A stretch of DNA of 64,000 bases from positions 62,001 through 126,000 of the forward strand of contig CAZPWT010000063.1 of NCBI GenBank assembly GCA_964590435.1. Direction: 5' to 3'. Each line of letters opens with the position of its first letter. The first letter of the stretch is position 1. Source of the DNA: WSZJ01 sp964590435. Lineage in GTDB: Bacteria; Planctomycetota; MHYJ01; WSZJ01. A program made the position numbers and the translations under genes. A model generated the notes under the pieces. That model saw only the letters and a list, made by a program, of their open reading frames with translations. It was not told where the DNA came from and did not search any database. Of the stretch, positions 1 to 8,420 are shown in pieces.

Positions 1-3000
1 CGCGGCGCGGAGGGCTTCGTTTTCGCAGCGTTCGGCGATTCCCGCGAGGGCGGGGGCGACCTGGGTTTCGGGATCGAGGCGGCGGAGGCGGAGGAGGTCG
101 GTCATGACGGCCATGAGGGGGTCGGCGGGGTCGCCGGCGGGGGCGGGGGCGTCGATGGCGACGGCGACGAGGCGTTCGAGGTCGGTTGAGGCGTCGGGGG
201 GTTCGAGGCCGGCCTGGCGGAACCAGGCGCGAGCGGAGGGGAGGTCGTCGGTGCCGAGCGAGGCGACGGCGGCGAGGAGGAACAATTCCCGGGAGCGGCC
301 GCCGGCACGGACGATCGCCTCGACGCGGGCGCGCAGCTCAAGGTCGTCGCCCGAGCGGAACGCGACGACGGCGAGGGCGAGGGAGACGCGGTCGCGGTCG
401 AGGGAGTTCTCGGGGAACAGCTTCTCGGCCGCCTCGAGATCCGGCACGGACTGGCTGCGGCCGAGGCGGTACATGAGCCGGGCGCGGGCCTCAAGCGCGG
501 CCGCGCGCGCGAGGTCGTCCGGCGCCTGCTCGATCGCCAGCGTCGCCGCCGCCGTGTCGCGCGCTTCCTGCGGGTCCCCCGTCACTCCCTCCGGCGGATC
601 CCAGAGACCGGAGGACGGCGCGAGACGGTCCGACCCCGCCGCACGCCGGATCAGAAGCTCCGCCGGCGTCGCGCCCGTCGCCAGCTCCGAGACCGTCGCA
701 TACGCCTGCCACTCGCGCGGGGCTTCGAAGCGCACCAGCGCGGGCCCGGCGGAAATCAGCACGATCCCGGAGACCGCAGGACCCGGGGCAAAGGTCTCGA
801 CCGGCGGCCCGGGCGCCGTGTCCCGGTCCCCCGTCTCCCCTTCGGCCCGCGAAATCCACAGCAGCCGCCGCCCGGGCAGCTCGTCCGGCCCCACGTACAT
901 CGCGAACGGAACGTCCATATCGGAGATTGCACGGTCCCCGCGCGCGGCGACGGCGAAGCGATAGCGAAGCAGCCCGGCGCGCTCGTAGTTCTCGCCGCGA
1001 AACGTCGCCGACGGAAGGCTGCCCGGCGGGCCCTGGAGCGGAAAGAGATCCGTGAGGACGCCCCAACGCTCCGTCACGTCGCCCGTGCGCTTCACCGCCT
1101 CCGGCACATCCTCGAACCGGGCGTCCATGCGGCGGTCGACGGAAGCGGCGCCGAAGACGACGTTGTTGCCGCGCCAGAGGAAGACGCGGTCGCCGCTGTC
1201 GACGGGGTGAGCGGCGAGGGCCTCGCCGGGATGGGCGTCGGCGAGGGCGAGGAGGCCGAGGTTGTGGGCGTCGCGAAACCGGAGGCGGCCGAAGGACAGG
1301 GCGCCGGGAGCCGCGCGATGGACTTCGAGGGTGACGGGCGGGAGCCAATCTGCGGCCGGAAGGACCTGGAGAAATCCTTCGCCCGTCGCGACGCCGCGGA
1401 AGTCGGCGGCACGCGACACGTACCACGGTCCCGAGCCGGATGACGACCGCGCGTTGAGCCACGCGGAGAGGGCGTCGCCGCGCAGGGAGCGCTCGCCGGC
1501 CTGGGCGACGATCGGCAGGATCCAGCGCCGCCCGCCGACGGTCGACCCGATCGTCCCCAGCTCCGCCCAGGTGCCGAAAACTTCGCGGATCGACCGCGCC
1601 TCGACGTCCCTGAGAAACCTCCTGAGGACGCGCGGTTCCGCCGACACCGGCCACGCCCGCATTCTCTCGAGCGGCCGCCGCCCGATGCACCACGCCGCCA
1701 GTGCATCGACGAAGTCCTCGGGCTCCGCGGGCGGGTCGTCGAAGATCCACTGCGCAATCTGCGCGGCCATCCCGTCGCGGCGCGTGTCGAGGGCGTAGCG
1801 GAGAAGCGTCAACCGTGCCTCGGCCGCCAGGTCGCCGCGCAGGTCCGGCATGCGTCGAGCAAGCCATGGCGCCGCAGAATCCGCCGCGGCGACATCGCCA
1901 ACGAGAAGCGCAATGTGCAGTCGCCGCCACGTAGCCCAGTCGATCTCCGGCTCCGAACTCCCGTCTCCTGTCTCTCGGCTCTCCTCGGGCTTGCCCAGCG
2001 CCTCGAGCGCGCCGCGCCAGTCGCCCTTCAGCTCGAGCTGCACCGACCGGGCCGCCCTGCTCCTCACGTCGTCCCCGGAAAACTCCTCGAGCGAACGGAA
2101 CGGCGACCGGTGCTCGCGCTGCTCGATCGGCTCGAGCTCCTGCACCAGCGTGTAGACCGGCCGCAACGAGCTCACGCGCACTTTCCAGCTTCCCGGCGGG
2201 ACGTTCATGCGCACCTCGCGCGGCGACGACACCAGCCACCGGTCCGGCGGCTTGCCGCCCGCGAGGAAATCGTCCCCGTCCCAGATCCGCGACGTCTCCT
2301 CGACGTCCGCACCCGGCCATCCGCGGAGCCGCCACGTCGCTTCCCCGACCGACACGGTCACGTCGAGGCTTCCGAGATCCTCGGCGGCCTTGACGAGGAC
2401 CGCGGACCGGGCGATCACCCTCAGGACGCACGGCCCGTCGACCTCGATCTCGCGACTTTCGGCGCGAAGCCACGGGCGTCCGAGCTTGTCCTTGTATCGG
2501 GGCAGGTCGGCCTCGTCACAGTTGTGGACCCGCGCATGCCGCCAGACCGGCGCGCGGGACTGGAGGTCGGAAGCGCACCAGGCGACGCCGCGGAGTTGCC
2601 GTTCCGCGGCCGTGTCGCTCCCGGGCCCCCACGGCAGGAGAACGCGCTGGTCGCGCAGGAAGCGGCCGACGTCGCGGCCCGGGAGCGTCTGCGGATCCGT
2701 GGGGGCCGGCCAGGCATCGCCGGGCGAGCCAGCCTGCCTCACGGCGCGTTCGAGGCGCTCCCACGACTCGTCATCCGTGACGCGCTCGTAGCCGTCCAGC
2801 CCGAACCGGTAAAGCGCCACGTTCTTCGCGATGCACCGCACGCCGACCCAGTCGGCATCCTGCCCGGGCGCCAGCTCGGCCCGCGCTTCCCCGGACCTCT
2901 CGCGCCACGGGAGGCGTTCCGCGAGAAGAGAGGCGCGGGGGGGAGGCATCCCGACGTGATCGGGCCGGGGGCCGACCTCGAGCGAGCCACGGGTGACGGC

Positions 3001-3333
3001 GTACATCTCGAGGGCGGATCCCGCAGGCTGCTGTCCCTCCGCGGGCACCACGCGGAAACTCTCGAACAGGCGCGCTTCCGCGAACCACCACTGTCCGGGG
3101 GCGAGCTCCACGATCCCGTCGTCGGCATCCTTGCCGCGAAGCGGTTCGGCCTTCTCGTCGGGCGCGGGACGCCACACCCACCCGTCGACGAGTCGCTGCC
3201 AGCGCTCGGAGTACCCCTCGGGAGCGGGGGGCGGTTCCGCGACGGCGGTGCAGGCCGCCGCCAGCGCCGCCAGGACAAGCCACGTTCCGCGTCGGGTCAG
3301 GCCGCGCGCTCGCGGAGGGGCCGCGCGGTCCAC
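1..3333 (-). CDS. Very large exported protein of unknown function (C-terminus beyond left edge)
   Basis: An uninterrupted frame of 1111 codons starts at a GTG at 3333 and runs off the left edge, so the protein is longer than this. The N-terminus is a signal sequence: basic residues (TRRG), a hydrophobic stretch (WLVLAALAAA), then Cys at about residue 27 and AVA-EPP. It could be cleaved as a lipoprotein or after AVA. The mature part is rich in Trp, Arg and acidic residues, with beta-rich segments followed by helical, tetratricopeptide-like stretches towards the C-terminal side. I recognise no family. It has the same look as the 8421-12650 protein (long, exported, Trp-rich), but I see no clear sequence match between them. 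The GTG start is favoured because it is the only one that includes the whole signal peptide. A TAGAAT hexamer lies 21 nt upstream (3355-3360, minus). The frame is certain; the function is unknown. Confidence 0.8.
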   Translation of the reverse strand, partial: MDRAAPPRARGLTRRGTWLVLAALAAACTAVAEPPPAPEGYSERWQRLVDGWVWRPAPDEKAEPLRGKDADDGIVELAPGQWWFAEARLFESFRVVPAEGQQPAGSALEMYAVTRGSLEVGPRPDHVGMPPPRASLLAERLPWRERSGEARAELAPGQDADWVGVRCIAKNVALYRFGLDGYERVTDDESWERLERAVRQAGSPGDAWPAPTDPQTLPGRDVGRFLRDQRVLLPWGPGSDTAAERQLRGVAWCASDLQSRAPVWRHARVHNCDEADLPRYKDKLGRPWLRAESREIEVDGPCVLRVIARSAVLVKAAEDLGSLDVTVSVGEATWRLRGWPGADVEETSRIWDGDDFLAGGKPPDRWLVSSPREVRMNVPPGSWKVRVSSLRPVYTLVQELEPIEQREHRSPFRSLEEFSGDDVRSRAARSVQLELKGDWRGALEALGKPEESRETGDGSSEPEIDWATWRRLHIALLVGDVAAADSAAPWLARRMPDLRGDLAAEARLTLLRYALDTRRDGMAAQIAQWIFDDPPAEPEDFVDALAAWCIGRRPLERMRAWPVSAEPRVLRRFLRDVEARSIREVFGTWAELGTIGSTVGGRRWILPIVAQAGERSLRGDALSAWLNARSSSGSGPWYVSRAADFRGVATGEGFLQVLPAADWLPPVTLEVHRAAPGALSFGRLRFRDAHNLGLLALADAHPGEALAAHPVDSGDRVFLWRGNNVVFGAASVDRRMDARFEDVPEAVKRTGDVTERWGVLTDLFPLQGPPGSLPSATFRGENYERAGLLRYRFAVAARGDRAISDMDVPFAMYVGPDELPGRRLLWISRAEGETGDRDTAPGPPVETFAPGPAVSGIVLISAGPALVRFEAPREWQAYATVSELATGATPAELLIRRAAGSDRLAPSSGLWDPPEGVTGDPQEARDTAAATLAIEQAPDDLARAAALEARARLMYRLGRSQSVPDLEAAEKLFPENSLDRDRVSLALAVVAFRSGDDLELRARVEAIVRAGGRSRELFLLAAVASLGTDDLPSARAWFRQAGLEPPDASTDLERLVAVAIDAPAPAGDPADPLMAVMTDLLRLRRLDPETQVAPALAGIAERCENEALRAA

Positions 3334-3485
3334 GTCTCGGGGTGCGATGGGGCAATTCTAACCTCGATCCCCGCGCCATCCGGCCCGGTCGCGGGAACCG
3401 GCGCAGAATCCCGGATTCCCTGATCGCCTGCCCAGGATTACGATAGGGGTGACCGCCACGCCCGCTTTGTGAAAGGAGCCCCGCC

Positions 3486-3911
3486 ATGGCCGCTCCCATC
3501 ATCGCTCGCGACATCATGTCGCAGCCGGTCCAGACGATTCCCCGTTCGGCCTCGCTCCTCGACGCCGCCAAATTTCTCCTGACGCACAAGTTCTCCGGCG
3601 CGCCCGTCGTCGACGAGTCCGGGAAAGTCATCGGGATCATCACCTACCGCGACATGACGCGGTTCCTCCTCGAGCCCGCCCTTCGCGGTACCGCCGTTCC
3701 CTCGTCGGTCGCCAACCCGCAGAAACTCAAAGTCACCGACATGATGACCCCTCACCCCACGTCGGTCCGCCCGGGCGACCTCGTGGAGGAATGCCGCAAC
3801 GTCATGCGCCGGCACCGCTGCCATCGCGTCCTCGTCCAGGACGAAACCGGCAAACTCGTCGGCATCGTCAGCGCCTCCGATCTCCTCTTCAAGACCGGTC
3901 CCGGCGCGTAG
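3486..3911 (+). CDS. Tandem CBS-domain protein
   Basis: This 141-residue protein consists almost entirely of two CBS motifs (about residues 5-65 and 75-138). Each has the usual opening (ARDIMSQPVQTI; VTDMMTPHPTSV) and ends in the G-x-x-x-G-I-V/I-T/S pattern (KVIGIITYRDM; KLVGIVSASDL). CBS pairs form a Bateman module that binds adenosyl ligands such as AMP or ATP, usually to regulate a partner enzyme or channel. No catalytic domain is attached, so the partner is unknown. A strong ribosome-binding site (AAGGAG) sits 7-8 nt before the ATG, and TACGAT at about 3438 could be its -10 element. The neighbours (dus, rlmF) do not suggest a shared pathway. Confidence 0.93.
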   Translation: MAAPIIARDIMSQPVQTIPRSASLLDAAKFLLTHKFSGAPVVDESGKVIGIITYRDMTRFLLEPALRGTAVPSSVANPQKLKVTDMMTPHPTSVRPGDLVEECRNVMRRHRCHRVLVQDETGKLVGIVSASDLLFKTGPGA

Positions 3912-3938
3912 CCTCCCGCCGCCGCGGGGTGCTCCCGT

Positions 3939-3944
3939 TACAAT
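3939..3944 (+). promoter_or_regulatory. Candidate -10 element (TACAAT) for dus
   Basis: TACAAT ends 10 nt before the ATG at 3955 and overlaps an earlier in-frame ATG at 3943. If it is a -10 element, transcription begins downstream of the first ATG, which makes 3955 the real start and leaves a leader of only a few bases. No convincing -35 is visible. Confidence 0.4.
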
Positions 3945-3954
3945 GCCCCGCGGC

Positions 3955-4971
3955 ATGCCTCACCCCCTCCCTTTCACCGGCCCCTGGCTCCTCGCCCCGA
4001 TGGAAGGCGTCACCGAACCCTGCTTCCGCGACGCCGTCCTCGAACGCCACGACCCCCGCACCCTCGGCGGCGCCTTCACAGAGTACGTCCGCGTCAGCCG
4101 ATGGCCCATCCCCGAAGAGAAACTCGCCGCCCACCTCGGCCCGTGCCGCTTCGGCCAGCCCGTCGGGCTGCAGATGATGGGAAGCCACACGGACGCCCTC
4201 GCGGCGACGGCCGACGCCGCGATCCGCGCGGGCGCCCCGCTTGTCGACATCAACTTCGGCTGCCCCGCGCACGGCGCGTTCGTCGACTGCTCCGGCTCGG
4301 CCCTCCTTGATTACCCCGAGCGGGTCGAGGAAATCGTCCGGGCCTGCGTGGCCGCGGCGGCAGGACGCGTGCCGGTCACCGCGAAGATGCGAAGCGGCGT
4401 GCGGGACGACAGCCGGCTGGAGGAAGTGGCGCGGGCCGCGGAGGCCGGGGGCGCTTCGATGATCACGGTTCACTGCCGGACGCGGGACGAGGGATACCAG
4501 GACTGCGCGGACTGGAAGCGGGTGGCGCGCACCGTCGCCGCGGTCCGGGTTCCGGTGTGCGGCAACGGGAGCGTGCGACGCCACGCGGACCTGGAGCGGA
4601 TGCGGAGCGAGACCGGGTGCGCCTACGTGATGGTCGGCCGCGCGGCGCTCGGCGACCCGTGGATCTTCAGCGGCCGCGAAGTCACCGCGGCGGAGGCCGC
4701 GCGCTTCCTCCTCGACTACGCCGAACGGCTGCGCGTCCGCAGGAACCGCGACGCGCGCTTCGTGGCGGGCCGCATCAAGCCGCTGCTCGGCTGCTGGCGC
4801 GCCGGGTCGCTCCTCGCCTATCCCGACACCGGCGTCGCGCGCCGCGCGGCCCGGAACCGCTGGGTCACCGAGCGCGACCCCGAGCGGCTGCTGGGCTGGC
4901 TCCGGGAAATCGCGGCCAGCGGCGAAGCGGGAAAGGTCGAGCAGGAAGCGCTTCCCGCGGCCGCGCGATGA
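3955..4971 (+). CDS. dus: tRNA-dihydrouridine synthase family protein
   Basis: This FMN/NADPH-dependent enzyme reduces specific uridines in tRNA to dihydrouridine. All the signature blocks are present: LAPMEGVTEPCFR at the N-terminus (FMN phosphate/TIM-barrel strand 1), VGLQMMG, DINFGCPAHGA with the proton-donor Cys (about residue 103 from this start), the GSALL block, ITVHCRTRDEGY, VCGNGSV, and VMVGRAALGDPWIF. About 338 residues is typical. The in-frame ATG at 3943 overlaps a TACAAT hexamer, so the ATG at 3955 is preferred. The stop overlaps the start of rlmF by ATGA, so the two RNA-modification genes are translationally coupled. Which Dus subgroup (A, B or C) it belongs to cannot be decided by eye. 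Confidence 0.93.
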   Translation: MPHPLPFTGPWLLAPMEGVTEPCFRDAVLERHDPRTLGGAFTEYVRVSRWPIPEEKLAAHLGPCRFGQPVGLQMMGSHTDALAATADAAIRAGAPLVDINFGCPAHGAFVDCSGSALLDYPERVEEIVRACVAAAAGRVPVTAKMRSGVRDDSRLEEVARAAEAGGASMITVHCRTRDEGYQDCADWKRVARTVAAVRVPVCGNGSVRRHADLERMRSETGCAYVMVGRAALGDPWIFSGREVTAAEAARFLLDYAERLRVRRNRDARFVAGRIKPLLGCWRAGSLLAYPDTGVARRAARNRWVTERDPERLLGWLREIAASGEAGKVEQEALPAAAR

Positions 4972-5909
4972 CCGCAGCGCCGGACGGCCGGCTCCACCCG
5001 CGCAATCCCCACCGGGGGCGATACGATTTCGCGAAGCTGGTGAGGGCGTGCCCGGAGCTGGAGAATTTCGTGAAGCGCAACCCGGCGGGCGAGCCGACGG
5101 TGGACTTCACGGACCCCGATGCGGTCCGGGTGCTCAATCGCGCGCTTCTCGCGGCGCACTACGGGGTCGCCCGCTGGGATCTGCCCCCGGGGTTCCTGTG
5201 TCCGCCGGTCCCCGGGCGCGCCGACGCGATCCACCACCTCGCGGACCTGCTGTCCGGGGGGAACGCCGCGCGTATCCCCCGCGGCCCCGGCGTCCGTGTC
5301 CTCGACGTCGGCGTCGGCGCGAGCTGCATCTATCCGCTTCTCGGCCACCACGCGTACGGCTGGAGCTTCGTCGGCTCCGACATCGACGCCGAGGCCCTCG
5401 CGTCGGCGCGCCGGATCCTCCGCGCCAACCCCGCCATCGCCGCAAATGTCGAACTCCGGCGCCAGCCCTCCCCCGACGACATTTTCCGGGGCGTCGTCCG
5501 CCGCGACGAACGCTTCCACCTCACAATCTGCAACCCGCCCTTCCATGCTTCCCTCGACGAAGCGCTTCGCGGCACGCGCCGCAAGTGGGCCAACCTTGGC
5601 CGTTCCCCTCGCGGCAGCCGCGCGCTCAATTTCGGCGGGCGCGCCGCGGAGCTCTGCTGCGCGGGGGGCGAAGCGGCGTTCGTGGGCCGGATGATCGAGG
5701 AGAGCGCCGAATACGGCGCTTCCTGCCTCTGGTTCAGCACGCTGGTGTCGCGGCAATCGCACCTCGCGGGGGCGCTCCGGGTTCTCGACCGCGTCCGGCC
5801 CGCCGACGTCCGCGTCCGGGACATGGAAGCCGGGCAGAAGAAATCGCGGCTGCTCGCGTGGACCTTCATCGCGGACGCCGACCGGGCGGGCTGGTTCTCC
5901 GGCGCGTAG
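4968..5909 (+). CDS. rlmF: 23S rRNA (adenine(1618)-N(6))-methyltransferase
   Basis: RlmF (YbiN family) methylates N6 of A1618 in 23S rRNA using S-adenosylmethionine. The start is very characteristic: LHPRNPHRGRYDF, ACPELENFV, VDFTDPDAVRVLNRALL, and the YLCPP-like FLCPPVPGRAD block. The SAM-binding motif I is VLDVGVGASCIYPLLG, and the catalytic N6-amino-methyltransferase motif is NPPFH (about residue 187). The length of 313 residues is normal. The frame is open far upstream inside dus, but homology begins at the ATG at 4968, which overlaps the dus stop codon. This is a two-gene RNA modification operon. Confidence 0.95.
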   Translation: MTAAPDGRLHPRNPHRGRYDFAKLVRACPELENFVKRNPAGEPTVDFTDPDAVRVLNRALLAAHYGVARWDLPPGFLCPPVPGRADAIHHLADLLSGGNAARIPRGPGVRVLDVGVGASCIYPLLGHHAYGWSFVGSDIDAEALASARRILRANPAIAANVELRRQPSPDDIFRGVVRRDERFHLTICNPPFHASLDEALRGTRRKWANLGRSPRGSRALNFGGRAAELCCAGGEAAFVGRMIEESAEYGASCLWFSTLVSRQSHLAGALRVLDRVRPADVRVRDMEAGQKKSRLLAWTFIADADRAGWFSGA

Positions 5910-5923
5910 CCCGGGCGCCGCGC

Positions 5924-6076
5924 CTACTTCTTGCTCGAACGCCGCGACTTTGTGCGCTTCTTCTGGTCCCTGCGGCGAATCCTCAGGTTGTCCCGGCGGG
6001 AGCGGGCGGCCGGCCGGCTGTCCCGGCGAAGGCTGGCTCGCTTGGGCTGCTTGTCCGATCCCGATGCGTCCGACAT
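5924..6076 (-). CDS. Small highly basic protein, 50 residues
   Basis: The protein reads MSDASGSDKQPKRAS and then almost continuous Arg/Lys/Ser, ending RTKSRRSSKK. It is predicted to be disordered and nucleic-acid or ribosome binding, by composition only. GGAG lies 9 nt before the ATG at 6076, which supports translation. It converges on rlmF (14 nt between stops). No family is recognised. A second small basic protein (29405-29491) occurs in this window but does not look homologous. Confidence 0.6.
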   Translation of the reverse strand: MSDASGSDKQPKRASLRRDSRPAARSRRDNLRIRRRDQKKRTKSRRSSKK

Positions 6077-6141
6077 GGGGAGTCTCCGATGCGGTGTCCG
6101 TGCGGCCATGCGCCGCGAGTGCCTTTGTTGCACTGAGCGGC

Positions 6142-6147
6142 TATTGT
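6142..6147 (+). promoter_or_regulatory. Candidate -10 element (TATTGT)
   Basis: TATTGT ends 6 nt before the ATG at 6154, and there is no Shine-Dalgarno sequence between them. This fits the leaderless arrangement seen at several other genes in the window. Confidence 0.35.
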
Positions 6148-6153
6148 GCGCTC

Positions 6154-6852
6154 ATGGCGACCGAAATAGCGACGCTATCCCCGACTTCCCGCCGCAGGAT
6201 CGCGGACGTCTTCGCCCGGCTGGACTACGCGGCGCTGGGAAAGGTCTACTGCGACGAGGGAGGGGACGCGTTCTGGCGTGCGAAGCGCGCCCCCTGCGAA
6301 CGGCTCGGAAGCCACATCGCCGCCGCTCTTTTGAAGCGGCTGCGCCGCGGCGGCCGCAGCCTGTACGGCGGCGCCGGCGTGGCGGAGATCCCGGCGCTCG
6401 TCGCGGAAACGGTCGATCTCGACCGGGAGGTCAAGGCGTACAACCTCCGTAAGCCGGAGGTCCTGGTCCTGAATCGGGCCTGCCGGGCGGCGGGCCTCGC
6501 GTTCCGGCACCAGGACGCGCGCGCCGCCCGGGGCCGCTTCGACCACCTTTGGCTCGTCAGCGTCCTCAACGACCCCGAGTGCTACCCCATCCTCTCTGGC
6601 CTGGCCTACGGTCGCCGACACCCGGCCACGCTGGACCTTCGTGAGCTCGCAAGGGAACACCGCACCGTCCGGTCCCTCGTGTCGCGATGCCTGTCGAAGT
6701 TGTCCCTTCCAGCGTTGGTGACGACGACGGCCGAGGAATCGCCGTGGATCGCCGCGGAATGCGGCCGGCGGGGGTGGCGCTGCGTCGCGGAACGGAAGTG
6801 CTATCCGACCGCGCTGGTGGGCGACCCGGTCTGTTTTCTCCACGTCGACTGA
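6154..6852 (+). CDS. Hypothetical protein, possible Rossmann-like fold
   Basis: This 232-residue soluble protein has no signal peptide or membrane segment. The segment SLYGGAGVAEIPAL (about residues 69-82), followed by a strand ending in an acidic residue and then NLRKPEVLVLNRA, has the spacing of a SAM- or nucleotide-binding Rossmann motif (G-x-G-x-x-E). The usual later methyltransferase motifs are not obvious. The C-terminus has several Cys residues (CGRRGWRC, AERKCYP). The frame is open upstream, but the ATG at 6154 is preceded by a TATTGT hexamer and excludes an implausible extension through the divergent promoter. Function unknown. Confidence 0.7.
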   Translation: MATEIATLSPTSRRRIADVFARLDYAALGKVYCDEGGDAFWRAKRAPCERLGSHIAAALLKRLRRGGRSLYGGAGVAEIPALVAETVDLDREVKAYNLRKPEVLVLNRACRAAGLAFRHQDARAARGRFDHLWLVSVLNDPECYPILSGLAYGRRHPATLDLRELAREHRTVRSLVSRCLSKLSLPALVTTTAEESPWIAAECGRRGWRCVAERKCYPTALVGDPVCFLHVD

Positions 6853-7226
6853 CAGACCGTACGTCCGGGAATCCCGAAAAAACCCGCAGCTTCACGGGTG
6901 AAATCCCGCTGCCAGGATGGCTCGCCGCGGGTCGGCGCTTCGCCTCAACGTGGCAACCGGACGGCTCGGGTGGCAGGAGGTGCACGACTTGACCGTCGAG
7001 CGTCCGGGGGTTCCCCGGTTTCCACCGCCAGGCTTCACCTGGGCTCGTTTCGGGCACCGGAGGCACCCTGGATCAACCGTCGAATCGTGAATTCGGGTCG
7101 ATCCAGGCTTTGAAATGGCCGCAACTCCAGAATGAATGCCCGATGAATTCCGCCCTCAGGACGGCTCGGGTATTGCAGCCATCCAAGATGGAGCGACAAG
7201 GAACGACGCACAGAAAGGAGGACGCC
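6853..7226 (+). other. Intergenic region, no gene seen
   Basis: These 374 bases are less GC-biased than the genes around them. I see no convincing coding frame in either direction. The last 20 bases contain AGAAAGGAGG, the ribosome-binding site of the following secreted peptide. The long leader may carry its promoter, but no clear -35/-10 pair is visible. Confidence 0.5.
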
Positions 7227-7490
7227 ATGAAACGCCTAATCCTGGCCATTGCGATGTTCGCGGTCCTGATGTGGCCGGTGGTGGGCTTCGCCTGTCCGCC
7301 TGCTCCGGCGCCGGGTCACGACGGCCCTCCGTGCGGTGATGGGCCGGGAGATGATGACGATCAGGGAGAAGACAACGACGACCAGGGCGAAGACGATGAC
7401 GACCAGGGCGAAGACGAGGACGACGACGACGGTGGCTGTCACCATCATCACCATGGCAACGATGTTCTGACCGGCAACGTGACCATGTAG
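7227..7490 (+). CDS. Small secreted Asp/Glu- and His-rich protein
   Basis: The product has 87 residues. A clear signal peptide (MKRLILAIAMFAVLMWPV, cleavage near GFA-CPP) is followed by a short Pro/Gly segment with two Cys, then about 35 residues of near-repeats of DDDQGED, then GGCHHHHHGND and a short tail. The mature protein would be extremely acidic with a His cluster. That suggests divalent metal (Ca, Mg, Zn, Ni) binding outside the cytoplasm, as an inference from composition. The start is fixed by an excellent ribosome-binding site (AAAGGAGG, 6 nt from the ATG). A perfect intrinsic terminator follows, so it is probably a highly expressed single-gene unit. I recognise no family. Confidence 0.85.
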   Translation: MKRLILAIAMFAVLMWPVVGFACPPAPAPGHDGPPCGDGPGDDDDQGEDNDDQGEDDDDQGEDEDDDDGGCHHHHHGNDVLTGNVTM

Positions 7491-7506
7491 AAGCTGAGGG
7501 ACCGGG

Positions 7507-7542
7507 CGCGCCGCCGGGAAAACCGGCGGCGCGATTCTTTTC
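7507..7542 (+). terminator. Intrinsic terminator of the Asp/His-rich peptide gene
   Basis: An 11-bp perfect stem (CGCGCCGCCGG / CCGGCGGCGCG) with a GAAAA loop is followed by ATTCTTTT. It lies 17 nt after the stop codon at 7490. Confidence 0.9.
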
Positions 7543-7698
7543 CGGCAAGTGCAGCGGGTGTGGCTTCCGGCGCGCTCATCGGTATCAGGGATAGTTGCGC
7601 GATTGGAATTTCGTGTTATTCACGGGCAGCCGGCACCGGCGCCTGCGGATGCTGGCCGCGCCGTCCGGACGCCACGAAGTTCCTCATCGAGGACGAGG

Positions 7699-8418
7699 GT
7701 GAAACCCTACGCCAGGATTGCGACCGCGCTCGGCCTGCTCCTCGCCGGCGCCGCTGCATGGGCGCTCTCCCCTTCCCTTCGGGCCGGGATCTCCACCGCC
7801 GCCTCCCTCCTCATGCGCGGCGACGTCCAGCAGTTGAAATCCTGGCTCCTCTCCTTCGGCGCCTGGGCCCCCGTGGTCTCCGCGCTGCTCATGGTCTTCC
7901 AGTCCGTCGCCGCCCCGCTCCCCGCCTTCGTCATCACGTTCGCCAACGGCCTCCTCTTCGGCGCCTGGTGGGGCGCCCTCCTCTCCTGGTCCAGCGCCAT
8001 GGCCGGCGCCGCCCTCTGCTTCTTCCTCGCCCGCGCCCTCGGCCGCCCCGCCGCCGAGAAGCTCGCCGGGGGAAGCCGCGCCCTCGCCGTCTCCGACCGG
8101 TTCTTCCAGCGCTACGGCGACAGGGCCGTCGTCATCGCACGCCTCCTCCCTTTCGTCCCCTTTGACGTCATCAGCTACGGCGCCGGGCTCACCCCGATGA
8201 AATTCTGGCGCTTCTTTGTCGCCACCGGCCTCGGCCAGATCCCCGCGACCATCGTCTACTCGTGGCTGGGACAGAACATGTCGGGAAGCGTCCGCGCGGT
8301 TTTCTGGAGCTTCGCCGGGCTGCTGTCGGTGGCGGTGCTCGTCACCATGCTCAAGTCGGCGCACGATCGCGGGGACGAAGGAGAAACCGCCGAGGCGCCG
8401 AAAGACGGCGCCCCTTAG
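7699..8418 (+). CDS. TVP38/TMEM64 (DedA-related, VTT domain) membrane protein
   Basis: An inner-membrane protein of about 239 residues. It has an N-terminal TM (ATALGLLLAGAAAW), then the VTT/SNARE-associated core. Diagnostic blocks are PAFVITFANGLLFGAWWGALLSW, which contains the F-x-x-G-x-x-F-G re-entrant motif, a short amphipathic stretch (DRFFQRYGDRAVVIARLLPFVPFDV), and SYGAGLTPMKFWRF, which matches the N/S-Y-x-x-G-x-x-x-M block of the family. Family members act in lipid scrambling or undecaprenyl-phosphate recycling; the substrate here is unknown. I chose the GTG at 7699 because the extra N-terminal 50 residues of the longer frame look non-native and overlap the preceding terminator tail. 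Confidence 0.87.
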   Translation: MKPYARIATALGLLLAGAAAWALSPSLRAGISTAASLLMRGDVQQLKSWLLSFGAWAPVVSALLMVFQSVAAPLPAFVITFANGLLFGAWWGALLSWSSAMAGAALCFFLARALGRPAAEKLAGGSRALAVSDRFFQRYGDRAVVIARLLPFVPFDVISYGAGLTPMKFWRFFVATGLGQIPATIVYSWLGQNMSGSVRAVFWSFAGLLSVAVLVTMLKSAHDRGDEGETAEAPKDGAP

Positions 8419-8420
8419 CC

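Noticed and set aside
491..2473. Minus-strand 660-codon frame starting with ATG inside the left-edge gene
   Set aside because: It is out of frame with the signal-peptide-bearing 1111-codon frame and has a low-complexity Arg/Gly/Ala composition.
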